From Sphingobacterium sp. UBA5670 (GTDB lineage: Bacteria; Bacteroidota; Bacteroidia; Sphingobacteriales; Sphingobacteriaceae): a stretch of 64,000 bases of DNA. The stretch is from contig NZ_DIIM01000003.1 of assembly GCF_002420705.1 (NCBI RefSeq), positions 205,923 to 269,922 of the forward strand. Reading direction: 5' to 3'. Of this stretch, positions 17,850 through 26,650 are shown in pieces. Below the pieces are notes generated by a model. That model was not told the origin of the DNA. It searched no databases and saw nothing but the letters and a program-made list of their open reading frames with translations. Position 1 is the stretch's first letter; each line of letters starts with the position of its first letter. Both the position numbers and the translations under genes were made by a program.

Positions 17850-19520
17850 TTAATCCCGCCAAGCTTTATACGTATTGATCAATCCGTTTGTTGAAGAATC
17901 ATGGCTTGTAACCGCTTCCTCACCGCTTAGTTCCGGAAGAATCTGATTAGCCAATTGTTTACCCAGCTCAACACCCCATTGGTCGAAACTATAGATATTC
18001 CAAATCACACCCTGTACAAAGATCTTATGCTCATAACATGCAATAAGACGTCCCAATGTACGCGGGGTCATTTTTTTCAATAAGATGGAGTTCGTGGGGC
18101 GATTACCTTCGAAGACTTTATAGGCTTTGAGCGCTTCAATTTCCTGATCCGACTTTCCGGCTTTCTTGAATTCAGCAACCACTTCTGTCTCTGTTTTGCC
18201 ATTCATCAAAGCCTCCGTCTGCGCAAAAAAGTTGGACAACAGCAACTGATGATGGTTTCCGATAGGGTTAAGACTATTGGCCGGCGCAATGAAATCGCAT
18301 GGAATCAACTTGGTTCCCTGGTGAATCAACTGATAAAAGGCATGCTGTCCATTCGTCCCGGGTTCGCCCCAGATGATCGGTCCCGTCTGATAATCCACCT
18401 GTTCACCATTACGGTCAACATACTTACCGTTACTTTCCATATCGCCTTGTTGGAAGTACGCGGCAAAACGGTGTAAATATTGATCGTATGGAAGGATTGC
18501 ATGACTTTCAGCCTGGAAGAAGTTATTATACCATACTCCGAGCAAAGCCAATATTACCGGAATATTGGATTCAAAAGGAGTTTCTTTAAAATGAACATCC
18601 GCATCATAAGCCCCTTTTAAAAGTTCCTCGAAATTATCAAACCCAATGGCAAGACTAATCGAAAGACCTATTGCGGACCACAGTGAATAACGTCCGCCAA
18701 CCCAATCCCAAAACTCAAACATATTTTGGGTATCTATTCCAAAAGCACGTACTGCTTCGGTATTGGTGCTCAATGCGGCAAAATGCTTGGCAACGTCTGC
18801 CTGAAGAGCGCCGCTCGCCAAAAACCAGTCTTTCGCTGTATGCGCGTTGGCCATGGTCTCCTGTGTCGTAAATGTTTTGGAAGCGATCAAAAACAAGGTT
18901 GTTTCAGGGTCCACAGCTTTCAATGTTTCAGCAATATGTGTACCGTCTACATTGGAAACAAAATGTACATTTAAACGTGTTTTATACGCTTTCAATGCTT
19001 CTGTCACCATAACTGGACCAAGATCAGAGCCACCTATCCCGATATTAACCACATCCGTAATTTCCTTACCGGTATATCCTTTCCATTCGCCGGATATGAT
19101 CTTTTCTGTAAAAGCTTTCATCTGTGCCAGCACCCGTTTAACATCAGGCATGACATCCTTGCCATCGACATAGACAGGTTGGTCAGACTGATTTCGCAAT
19201 GCAGTATGTAAAACCGGTCTATTTTCTGTCACATTGATCCGCTCGCCCGAGAACATCGCCGTTATAGCTTCAGCAAGACCACATTCTTTAGCGAGCTGCA
19301 CCAAGAGTGCTTTTGTCTCTTCGGTGATCCGATTTTTGGAATAATCCAAAAGTATATCTTCGAAAGCAATCGAGAACTTTTCAAAACGTGTGGGATCTGC
19401 AGCAAAAAGTGCACGTAGATCTTTTTTTTCGCTATTGTTAGAAAGACCGGATAAGGAATCGAAATGCTTCGCCAGATTCTTGTAGGCCTCAGTTTTTGTA
19501 AAATTAATTTTTGGGAACAT
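17850..19520 (-). CDS. pgi: Glucose-6-phosphate isomerase
   Basis: The cytosolic glycolytic enzyme interconverting glucose-6-phosphate and fructose-6-phosphate. The start at 19520 (MFPKINFTKTEAYKNLAKHF) aligns with E. coli Pgi and gives 556 aa (E. coli 549); the open frame extends 21 codons further upstream with a second Met at 19550. Family landmarks include DYSKNRIT, the phosphate-binding NIGIGGSDLGP, SKTFTTQET, the signature GGRYSLWSAIGLS and the C-terminal SFDQWGVELGKQLA. It is monocistronic and convergent with the ATPase gene. Confidence 0.97.
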   Translation of the reverse strand: MFPKINFTKTEAYKNLAKHFDSLSGLSNNSEKKDLRALFAADPTRFEKFSIAFEDILLDYSKNRITEETKALLVQLAKECGLAEAITAMFSGERINVTENRPVLHTALRNQSDQPVYVDGKDVMPDVKRVLAQMKAFTEKIISGEWKGYTGKEITDVVNIGIGGSDLGPVMVTEALKAYKTRLNVHFVSNVDGTHIAETLKAVDPETTLFLIASKTFTTQETMANAHTAKDWFLASGALQADVAKHFAALSTNTEAVRAFGIDTQNMFEFWDWVGGRYSLWSAIGLSISLAIGFDNFEELLKGAYDADVHFKETPFESNIPVILALLGVWYNNFFQAESHAILPYDQYLHRFAAYFQQGDMESNGKYVDRNGEQVDYQTGPIIWGEPGTNGQHAFYQLIHQGTKLIPCDFIAPANSLNPIGNHHQLLLSNFFAQTEALMNGKTETEVVAEFKKAGKSDQEIEALKAYKVFEGNRPTNSILLKKMTPRTLGRLIACYEHKIFVQGVIWNIYSFDQWGVELGKQLANQILPELSGEEAVTSHDSSTNGLINTYKAWRD

Positions 19521-19739
19521 ACTGTTTTTACTGAAATTATTTGTTTTAAACATCAATAAAAGCCTTCCATATTTTATTGCCACACTATTGTGTAGCTCCT
19601 TATAGGAAGGTTTATTCTGTTGACAATACCAAAACTAAAAAAAAAAGGTCACATATCCGGTATTGGGCAATCGATATTGAGCGCTAAGTTATTTGGCAGA
19701 AACAGTGATTTATTAATTAAAATTTCTACTTTAGCGGAT

Positions 19740-20823
19740 ATGACAAAAGAACAAATTCAAGACTTGAGGGATCGTGTTACTTCCCTGAGGAGGCATCTTT
19801 GACATCGATGCACGCAAAGAAGAAATAGAAAGGGACCAGGCAGTTACGCTTGAAGCAAGCTTTTGGGATGATTCCAAAGCGGCGGAAAAAATACTCTTGG
19901 CCATAAAAAACCAAAAGGTGTGGACAGACCACTTCGACGAAGTTGCAGCGGCCGTTGAAGACGCCTATGTGATGTATGAATTCTTCCAGTCTGGCGACGC
20001 CGACGAAAAGGAAGTGGACGACCAATATAAACTCGCTCTAGCTAAAGTCGAGGAACTCGAATTCAAAAATATGCTTAGCGCTGAGGAAGATCAACTGGAT
20101 GCGATCTTACAGATTACAGCGGGTGCCGGCGGGACTGAAAGCTGTGACTGGGCAGCCATGCTGATGCGGATGTATATTATGTGGGGTGAGAAAAATGGGT
20201 ACCGGGTAACCGAACAAGATTCGCAAGAGGGTGATGTCGCAGGTATCAAGAGCGTCACTTTACAGATATCGGGTGATTTTGCTTATGGCTACCTGAAGGG
20301 AGAGAACGGTGTACACAGGCTCGTTCGGATTTCTCCTTTCGATTCCAATGCAAAGCGCCACACCTCTTTCGCTTCTGTCTATGTATATCCATTGATCGAT
20401 GATAATATAGAGATTGATGTCAAGGATTCTGAAATCGAATGGGATACTTTCCGCTCGGGCGGTGCCGGAGGCCAAAACGTGAATAAGGTGGAAACAGCCG
20501 TTCGATTACACCACAAACCAACAGGCATTATCATTAAAAATCAGGAATCCAGATCGCAGTTACAAAATAAAGAAAATGCGATGCGCCTATTGAAATCCCA
20601 ATTGTACGAGATCGAGATGCGTAAGCGCCAGGAAGCTACCGCTGCTATTGAAGGTAATAAAAAGAAAATTGAATGGGGATCCCAAATTCGAAATTATGTC
20701 CTGCATCCTTATAAGCTTATTAAAGATTTAAGGACAAATTACGAAACCTCTAATACCCAAGCCGTATTGGATGGCGATTTAAATGATTTCCTTAAAAATT
20801 ATCTGATGGAATTTGGTGGATAA
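19740..20823 (+). CDS. prfB: Peptide chain release factor 2, with programmed +1 frameshift
   Basis: RF2 recognises UGA and UAA stop codons on the ribosome. Translation starts at 19740 (MTKEQIQDLRDRV), runs 20 codons to CTT followed by an in-frame TGA (19800-19802), then continues +1 from GAC at 19801 to the TAA at 20821-20823, giving 360 aa (E. coli 365). The tripeptide anticodon SPF lies at about residues 198-200 and the catalytic GGQ at about 243-245 (SGGAGGQNVNKVETAV). The frameshift lets RF2 control its own synthesis. Automatic callers that miss the slip would start the protein at 19897 and lose its first 52 residues. Confidence 0.97.
19788..19803 (+). promoter_or_regulatory. prfB recoding site
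   Basis: AGGAGG (internal Shine-Dalgarno, 19788-19793), a 3-nt gap (CAT), then the slippery CTT with TGA C. This matches the classical AGGGGG-TAT-CTT-TGA-C signal, with two substitutions that keep the Shine-Dalgarno and its spacing. Confidence 0.95.
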
Positions 20824-20850
20824 ACCTGATCCAGAAATATTCTTGATATA

Positions 20851-20881
20851 AAAGACGCTCTCTTCTGGGAGCGTCTTTTTT
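20851..20881 (+). terminator. Terminator after prfB
   Basis: A 10-bp stem AAAGACGCTC / GAGCGTCTTT with an 8-nt loop, followed by T-run on the plus strand. Confidence 0.9.
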
Positions 20882-21277
20882 CTTGCCATATACCTAAATT
20901 CCTCGTCAGTCTAAACTTATTTTCTTCCACTGACCTATTGCCCCCTTTCCTAAACAGTTTGTCACGCCAACTGTCAATTTCTCTTAAGAATAAGGGCGCA
21001 AATGTTAAAAAATCTTAAAAGTCTATTGAACAGATCGTAGATATTTTTCAATCAATTTCAGCTACACCAAAACAATAAACTACTGAAAAACAACATTTTA
21101 AATTGCAGAAATTTGTATCAACAACGTTACAATTCAAACAGACCGATCATTTTTGGCACAAAATAAAGGCATGTCTTTTGCGTTTATGGAATCGTAATAT
21201 TTTCATTACAAATGATTCGATTCGACGATCGAAGTAAATATTGAATGAACAAAATGTATATCTAAAATAGAACGGTT
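20882..21277. other. Long leader region of the exopolysaccharide pair
   Basis: About 400 bp without a gene, AT-rich toward the right. No exact TAnnTTTG with TTTG at proper spacing was found. The length suggests a regulated promoter or an untranslated leader for the GT2 gene, but no element can be named. Confidence 0.4.
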
Positions 21278-22723
21278 ATGAATTACATGAAAGAAAACTC
21301 AATCGTATCCAAGCAGATGACCAAACAATGGCAGCCTGCTGTATACGATGTAAATGCAGCAGAAAAGCGATCTGAGAATACAGTGAGCAAAAAGGAAGAA
21401 AGCAACTTTGGCACGAAGGAATACGTTATTTTTGGAGCAACTTTTTTCATCTTATTTGCGTCAGTTTTTGGCGTATATATGCTTCAACCCGATTTTGATG
21501 CTTTACGTTTCCAACGTCTGGACAGTATCGGCGGGACATTTTTAATTGTCTTGGGCATATTCTTAGCGGTTGTCGCTATCAGCTTTTTGATTTTTTTGAT
21601 TGTACTGCATCGTAAATATAAGCCCATCGCTTCTGTATCTGACGATGAACTACCAACTTGTACGATTATTGTCCCAGCTTATAATGAAGGACAGTTAGTC
21701 TATGACACCTTACATAGTTTAGCCAGCAGCGATTATCCGGAGAAGAAACTTCAGATCATTGCAATTGACGATGGCAGTAAGGATAATACCTTTGCATGGA
21801 TACAACGTGCCAAAATGGAATTGGGCGATCGTGTTGAAATCTATCAGCAACCCAAGAATATGGGTAAGAGACATGCCTTGTACCGTGGATTTAAGTTAGG
21901 TACGGGAGAAATCTTTATCACGGTTGATAGTGACTCAATTGTTAAAAAGGATACGATACGCAATATGGCGAGTCCATTTGTGACAAACAAGGAATGTGGA
22001 GCAGTTGCAGGTAATGTGCGTGTATTGAATACTAAAAAAGCGATTATACCTCGTATGTTGAATGTGAGCTTCGTGTTCAGTTTTGAGTTTGTACGTTCTG
22101 CACAAAGTATGTTGGGTACTGTCATGTGTACTCCAGGAGCTTTATCGGGTTACCGTAAAGAGGCAGTCATGAACTGTTTGGAAGACTGGATCAATCAGAC
22201 ATTTATGGGACAACCTTCTGACATTGGTGAAGATCGTGCAATGACGAATATGATCTTAAAACAAGGTTATCATGTGTTGTTTCAATCCAATGCATTTGTG
22301 TATACCGACACACCAGTACGTTATAAAAATTTGTACAAGATGTTTATCCGTTGGGAACGAAGCAATGTGCGTGAAAATATAGCGATGAGTCAATTTGCTT
22401 TTACGAATTTCCGTCAAGGACCTAAATGGGGCGCACGTATATTATTGCTCATGCAATGGAAAAAAGTATTGTTATCATATCCAATGATGCTGTTGATGCT
22501 GTGGACTGTATTTCATTACCCGTTGATGTTTTTAAGTTCTACATTGGTAGGTATCTTAATATTCTCAAGCATTCAGGCTTATTTCTTTGCCTCCAAAAAC
22601 TCGGATGCCAAAGAAGCATTCTGGGCATATAGTTACAGTATATTCTACGCCTTCAGTTTATTCTGGATTACACCCTATGCCATAGCAACAGCTGGACGCA
22701 GAGGTTGGTTGACAAGAGGTTAA
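21278..22723 (+). CDS. Membrane glycosyltransferase family 2 (hyaluronan/chitin synthase-like)
   Basis: A processive-type inner-membrane glycosyltransferase, 481 aa. Two N-terminal helices (about 50-70 and 88-110) precede the GT-A domain: DDG at 164-166, metal-binding DSD at 217-219, the base in GED (317-319) and RWERS (358-362), the counterpart of the QxxRW motif of polymerising synthases. Two or three C-terminal helices (about 395-460) would form the export channel. It is 34 nt upstream of a nucleotide-sugar dehydrogenase, like the hasA-hasB pair of hyaluronan loci. It most likely makes and exports an extracellular polymer containing a uronic-type sugar; the actual sugars are unknown. The cytosolic first 45 residues are hydrophilic and unusual. 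Confidence 0.88.
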   Translation: MNYMKENSIVSKQMTKQWQPAVYDVNAAEKRSENTVSKKEESNFGTKEYVIFGATFFILFASVFGVYMLQPDFDALRFQRLDSIGGTFLIVLGIFLAVVAISFLIFLIVLHRKYKPIASVSDDELPTCTIIVPAYNEGQLVYDTLHSLASSDYPEKKLQIIAIDDGSKDNTFAWIQRAKMELGDRVEIYQQPKNMGKRHALYRGFKLGTGEIFITVDSDSIVKKDTIRNMASPFVTNKECGAVAGNVRVLNTKKAIIPRMLNVSFVFSFEFVRSAQSMLGTVMCTPGALSGYRKEAVMNCLEDWINQTFMGQPSDIGEDRAMTNMILKQGYHVLFQSNAFVYTDTPVRYKNLYKMFIRWERSNVRENIAMSQFAFTNFRQGPKWGARILLLMQWKKVLLSYPMMLLMLWTVFHYPLMFLSSTLVGILIFSSIQAYFFASKNSDAKEAFWAYSYSIFYAFSLFWITPYAIATAGRRGWLTRG

Positions 22724-22757
22724 ATTTAAAGCAAAGAACGTATATTTACAGCTATAT

Positions 22758-24059
22758 ATGAGAGATTTTCAGGTAAAAAAAATTGCCATCATTGGTCAAG
22801 GATATGTCGGGTTGCCATTAGCAATAGCATTTTCCGATTATTTCCCCGTGATTGGATTTGATATTAATGAAACACGTATTGATGAACTAAGGCGCGGTGT
22901 TGACCGTACACTGGAAGCTGATAAAAAAGAATTGGAACGTGCAAGAGAGCTATTTACCACATCAAACCAAAGTAAGGGATATGATGCAAGTAGTTCCGCC
23001 GCAGACATTGCTGATGCAAACGTATATATAGTCACCGTACCAACTCCAATAGATCGCTATAATTCCCCCGATCTATCTCCATTGCTGGAGGCATCTAAAA
23101 TGATTGGCGGATTACTAAATCCGGGCGATTTGGTTATTTATGAATCTACGGTCTATCCGGGGTGTACAGAAGAAGAATGTGTTCCGGTTTTGGAGAAGTT
23201 TTCGGGTTTAAAGCTTAATCAAGATTTTTGTGTCGGCTACTCTCCAGAAAGAATTAATCCGGGAGATAAAGTAAATTCGCTTCAAAAAGTAGTGAAGGTA
23301 ACGTCTGGAAGTACTTCAGAGGCCGGATTAGCAGTTGATGCACTCTATAAGAAAATCATTGAGGCTGGCACGCACTTAGCACCATCGATCAAGGTAGCAG
23401 AAGCAGCAAAAGTTATCGAAAATGCACAACGCGATGTGAATATTTCTTTTATGAACGAACTTGCACTGATATTTGATCGTGTAGGTATTGACACGCAGGA
23501 TGTCTTAGATGCCGCTGGAACAAAATATAACTTTTTACGTTTCAAGCCAGGTTTAGTCGGTGGGCACTGTATTTCTGTCGACCCTTATTATCTTGCTCAA
23601 AAGGCAACTCAACTAGGATATCACCCACATGTTATTTTATCTGGAAGAGAAGTAAATGATCAGATCGCCTCCTTCATTGCTTCAAAAGTCGTCAAATTGA
23701 TGATTCAGAAAAATATCAGGTTTGAGGGCGCTAAAGCTTTGGTGCTAGGGATCACATTTAAAGAAAATTGCCCTGATATCAGGAATAGTAAAGTCATTGA
23801 CATGATCTATGACCTTCAAGAATTCGGATTGAAAGTTGATATTTATGATCCATGGGCAAATATAAATGAGGTCAAAAAGCATTTTAATCTGGATTTGTTA
23901 TCAAATCTTCCTGAATCTGGAAATTATGATAGCGTTATACTTGCCGTTGGACACAGAGAGTTTTTACATTTAGATCTTAACAATCTTAAAAATAATCCTT
24001 CAGTTGTTTTTGATATCAAGGGTATACTGGATCGAAAATTGGTAGACGCCCGCTTATAA
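22758..24059 (+). CDS. Nucleotide sugar dehydrogenase (TviB/WbpO-like)
   Basis: A cytosolic NAD-dependent enzyme, 433 aa, that oxidises the C6 hydroxyl of a UDP-sugar to a carboxylate in two steps. The Rossmann motif GQGYVG (13-18) opens the NAD domain; VTVPTPID and ESTVYPGCTEE follow. The catalytic Cys271 is in GGHCISVDPYYL, and GITFKENCPDIRNSK marks the UDP-binding domain. The sequence around VDRTLEAD and FKPGLVGGHC resembles enzymes acting on UDP-GlcNAc or UDP-GalNAc (TviB, WbpO, WbpA) more than UDP-glucose dehydrogenases; this is a family-based inference. It is co-transcribed with the GT2 gene upstream and ends at a terminator. Confidence 0.9.
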   Translation: MRDFQVKKIAIIGQGYVGLPLAIAFSDYFPVIGFDINETRIDELRRGVDRTLEADKKELERARELFTTSNQSKGYDASSSAADIADANVYIVTVPTPIDRYNSPDLSPLLEASKMIGGLLNPGDLVIYESTVYPGCTEEECVPVLEKFSGLKLNQDFCVGYSPERINPGDKVNSLQKVVKVTSGSTSEAGLAVDALYKKIIEAGTHLAPSIKVAEAAKVIENAQRDVNISFMNELALIFDRVGIDTQDVLDAAGTKYNFLRFKPGLVGGHCISVDPYYLAQKATQLGYHPHVILSGREVNDQIASFIASKVVKLMIQKNIRFEGAKALVLGITFKENCPDIRNSKVIDMIYDLQEFGLKVDIYDPWANINEVKKHFNLDLLSNLPESGNYDSVILAVGHREFLHLDLNNLKNNPSVVFDIKGILDRKLVDARL

Positions 24060-24084
24060 AGATCCGTTCTAATTAATTTTTTTC

Positions 24085-24129
24085 AAATCCTGATCTGCTT
24101 AAATTAGTGACAAGTAGATCAGGATTTTT
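24085..24129 (+). terminator. Terminator of the exopolysaccharide pair
   Basis: A 16-bp stem with one G-U pair (AAATCCTGATCTGCTT / AAGTAGATCAGGATTT) and an 11-nt loop, followed by TTT. Confidence 0.9.
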
Positions 24130-24259
24130 ACTATCTGGCATTTTGTGCAATAGTTTGATAAAAAAACATTACTATATCTTTTGTTTTTAATACTAACTCA
24201 ACACCACAATATAATTTTAACCTAATTAAACTAGGGATGTTACACAAATTGCGATAATC

Positions 24260-24331
24260 ATGGAACAGCTAGATGACACCGAACTATTCGCATGCATTCA
24301 AGCAAATGACCGTCATGCTTTTTATTCTTAA
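24260..24331 (+). pseudogene. N-terminal remnant of an ECF (FecI-like) sigma factor
   Basis: A 23-codon frame reads MEQLDDTELFACIQANDRHA followed by FYS and TAA. This is the typical first helix of Bacteroidota ECF sigma-70 factors (D-x-E-L-hydrophobic-x-x-I-x-x-x-D-x-x-A-F), which normally continue for about 170 more residues. Here the frame stops and the DNA changes at once into the convergent carbonic anhydrase gene, 22 nt away. It looks like a deletion scar that kept the promoter side. Being so short, the call rests on the helix pattern only. Confidence 0.6.
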
Positions 24332-24353
24332 AAAGTGTACACGATCTTTCGGC

Positions 24354-24989
24354 TTATAGCCAACTTACGCTCCCCGTTTCAACATCATAGTTTGCACCGA
24401 CAATCTTAATTTTACCCTCTTCTTCCAGTTTACGGAGCGTTGAGCTTTGTCTACGGATGTCACGGATCGCATGTTTAATGTTCTGTTGATTTAGTTTTTC
24501 AAGCAGCGTACTATTTTTTGATGAACGCTCTTCCCCCTGGTCAATTACTTCATTAATGATCGGGTCGAAATGATTAATCAAATGATTTAAGTTATCCATT
24601 CCCATACCCTCGATCTGCGCCGCATCCAATCCTCCTTTTAGTGCCCCACATTTAGTGTGCCCTAGAACGACAACAAGTTTAGAACCGGCCACATTGCAGC
24701 CAAACTCCATCGATCCTAAAATATCCTGATTGACAAAATTTCCGGCAATCCGGATACTGAAGATATCACCCAGCCCTTGATCAAATATAAGTTCAGCTGA
24801 AGTACGGCTATCGATGCAGCTTAGCACCACGGCGAATGGCCACTGTCCTTCACGCGTAGCGTTCACCTGTTCGAGCAGATCGCGGTTAGCTTTCAGATTA
24901 TTAACAAAGCGCTGGTTTCCCTCTTTTAAGAAATCCAAGGCTTTTTCAGGTGTAATTGTTGATTGTGTTTCGTACGTATGTGCCTTCAT
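24354..24989 (-). CDS. Beta-class carbonic anhydrase
   Basis: A cytosolic zinc enzyme interconverting CO2 and bicarbonate, 211 aa. The zinc ligands and the Asp-Arg dyad are clear: Cys58, Asp60 and Arg62 in CIDSRTS, and His111 and Cys114 in GHTKCGA. RIAGNFVN is the conserved strand. The length and sequence around SMEFGCNVAGSKLVVVLGH place it with plant-type bacterial enzymes. A TACCTTTA at 25012-25019 (one base off the -7 consensus) lies about 22 nt upstream of the ATG. The signal region has no secretion peptide. It may support carboxylating enzymes at air-level CO2. Confidence 0.95.
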   Translation of the reverse strand: MKAHTYETQSTITPEKALDFLKEGNQRFVNNLKANRDLLEQVNATREGQWPFAVVLSCIDSRTSAELIFDQGLGDIFSIRIAGNFVNQDILGSMEFGCNVAGSKLVVVLGHTKCGALKGGLDAAQIEGMGMDNLNHLINHFDPIINEVIDQGEERSSKNSTLLEKLNQQNIKHAIRDIRRQSSTLRKLEEEGKIKIVGANYDVETGSVSWL

Positions 24990-25153
24990 AAAATTTTATT
25001 ATTTGGAATATTAAAGGTAAAATTAATACGTTACATTTTAATTACCAACAAGACAAAATACGTGTAATTTGTTTAATAGTTTCACCTAACGCTTATGCAA
25101 GAGTCGTTTTCCAGTCCTCAACGCAAACCCATTTAATATTCCTCAATCTTGCC

Positions 25154-26140
25154 TTATTTAGCCCCAGTGACTTCTTTCTTTGCGTAATAATCCATCCAAG
25201 CTTTAATTCTTCCGACAAACATTTTAAGATAGTTTTCTGTCAAAAATATATTGGACCAATCAAATCTTTGCGCCTGTACTCCAAGATAAAAAATAAAAAT
25301 AGAAGCGCCAGCTTTTGGTATTAACCTAAGCTCTTTTTCAGATAAAGAACTGCTGCTTTGGTATCCCCGTAGGAAGCTTTGAACTTTTAATTCATACTGC
25401 TCTATATCTGATTCTATGAAAAACAGTTGTTTGCAGAAATATCCAACATCTAAAATTTGCCAGCCATTTCCACAAAAGTCAAAGTCAAAAATCGTAATCT
25501 CCCTTTTGTCAGTAACGGCCATATTATCATACCATATATCCATATGTATAATTCCTGTTTTCGTATGATCAAAATCTAAATTTTGAAAATTTCTTCCAAA
25601 CTCCCTAATGAATTCCATTTCCGGCAACTTGTCTGAAAAGAATTGTTTTAAATTCTCATATGGTCGTTCTATAAGTGACTTCTTATTATAAGATACTCGG
25701 TTAATATTCTTGTTTCCGGTACAATTGTGAATATTTGCCATTAGAGAACCTATTCGAAAGCAAGTTTCAATATCCATAAATCTGATTTTTTCACCTTGCG
25801 CAAAGGAAAAAAGTACAACGTATCTGATTCCTTCAGGGGCATTTATTTCTTGAATGAACGCTCCGTCTTTATCTTCAATTGGAAAAGAAACACTTAAATT
25901 ATTATCCTTTAATGATTTCAAAAGTGAAAGCTCTTCAATAATTTCGGCTTTTGACCTCCAATTATGACTATAAACGCGCAAAACGTATTTCGTTTCGGTA
26001 TTGGAAAGAAAATAAGTGTGATTAATTCCTGTTCTGAATAAGGTACAATTGTATTTGTCATCTAGGCCATATCGATCTTTCACAAAATCTCCTAATTGTT
26101 TGGCAGAAAGAGTAGAGGCTATAACGGGAAATGTTGTCAT
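25154..26140 (-). CDS. APH-family small-molecule kinase (phosphotransferase)
   Basis: 328 aa with the protein-kinase-like fold of aminoglycoside/choline/homoserine kinases. His199-x-Asp201 with Asn206 (IIHMDIWYDNM) is the catalytic loop and Asp219-Phe-Asp221 (IFDFDFCG) binds magnesium-ATP. The N-terminal lobe carries YVLRVY with the ATP-contacting lysine region just before. The substrate is unknown; homoserine kinase type II and uncharacterised small-molecule kinases are as likely as antibiotic targets. The gene is noticeably AT-rich compared with nearby housekeeping genes. Its start lies inside a decayed GrpB frame upstream, which suggests the two came together in an acquired segment beside tRNA-Glu. 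Confidence 0.8.
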   Translation of the reverse strand: MTTFPVIASTLSAKQLGDFVKDRYGLDDKYNCTLFRTGINHTYFLSNTETKYVLRVYSHNWRSKAEIIEELSLLKSLKDNNLSVSFPIEDKDGAFIQEINAPEGIRYVVLFSFAQGEKIRFMDIETCFRIGSLMANIHNCTGNKNINRVSYNKKSLIERPYENLKQFFSDKLPEMEFIREFGRNFQNLDFDHTKTGIIHMDIWYDNMAVTDKREITIFDFDFCGNGWQILDVGYFCKQLFFIESDIEQYELKVQSFLRGYQSSSSLSEKELRLIPKAGASIFIFYLGVQAQRFDWSNIFLTENYLKMFVGRIKAWMDYYAKKEVTGAK

Positions 26141-26384
26141 TTTTTTTCGCTAATTTATGGTTTCGTTCTCTTGTGGGAATTTTAAAATGTGAATATACCA
26201 GTGCTGAAAACTCGTCAATTAGTTCCTTACTGAATAATAATTCTTTTGGAATCTCAATGATTATATCAATAAATGGTTTAGATTCGATTGAGGCGATCGA
26301 TGTACTACCAAAATGTTCGATTGGTAAAATTTTTTCTTTTCCGATCTTACACAAAATCCGCTGTTTTTCGGCAATAAGTGACAA
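26058..26384 (-). pseudogene. GrpB-family fragment, both ends missing
   Basis: The frame encodes the GrpB signature IEHFGSTSIASIESKPFID (H-x-G-S-T-x2-x3-x-x-K-P-x-x-D), the core of this nucleotidyltransferase-fold family (UPF0157). A normal member has about 170-200 residues with about 25 residues before the signature and 100 after. Here no ATG is available (the frame opens with TTG inside the tRNA terminator), and similarity fades near 26150 as the sequence runs into the kinase gene start at 26140. It is most likely a non-functional remnant. Confidence 0.7.
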
Positions 26385-26417
26385 AAAAAGCTTGCAATAT
26401 ACATTGCAAGCTTTTTT
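26384..26417 (-). terminator. Terminator after tRNA-Glu (copy 1)
   Basis: A perfect 15-bp stem AAAAAAGCTTGCAAT / ATTGCAAGCTTTTTT with a 4-nt loop, placed 21 nt after the 3' end of the tRNA on the minus strand. Confidence 0.9.
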
Positions 26418-26438
26418 AATTTTTAATCTTTCGATCTG

Positions 26439-26510
26439 TAGCCCGTAGGGGAATCGAACCCCTGTTTCAAGAATGAAAATCTTGCGTCCTAACCCCTAGA
26501 CGAACGGGCC
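26439..26510 (-). tRNA. tRNA-Glu (UUC), copy 1
   Basis: 72 nt with a full cloverleaf: acceptor GGCCCGT pairs ACGGGCT (one G-U end pair), D-arm TCTAGGGGTTAGGA, anticodon stem CAAGA/TCTTG around loop TTTTCAT with anticodon TTC, and T-arm CAGGGGTTCGATTCCCCT. CCA is not encoded. It is identical to the copy at 52273-52344. Confidence 0.97.
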
Positions 26511-26528
26511 GTTTTCTGTTTCGGTGTG

Positions 26529-26559
26529 CAAATATAGAAATATTTATAAATGTGTCAAA
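26529..26559 (-). promoter_or_regulatory. Promoter of tRNA-Glu copy 1
   Basis: On the minus strand TTTG (26556-26559), exactly 19 nt, then TATATTTG (26529-26536). This is a textbook Bacteroidota -33/-7 pair, 18 nt before the mature tRNA. Confidence 0.85.
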
Positions 26560-26650
26560 ATTTTTATATTTTTTTTATTCATTTATTTTGAAATAGATCA
26601 TAAAACCCTCTAGAATAGCTATATTTAAAGTCATTGAAAAAGTAACCAAC

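Noticed and set aside
21153..21170. Sigma-54-like TTGGCAC upstream of the GT2 gene
   Set aside because: The GC of the -12 half is absent at the required spacing.
25154..26140. Aminoglycoside resistance gene
   Set aside because: Only the general APH fold motifs are present; the substrate region does not match a known resistance class.
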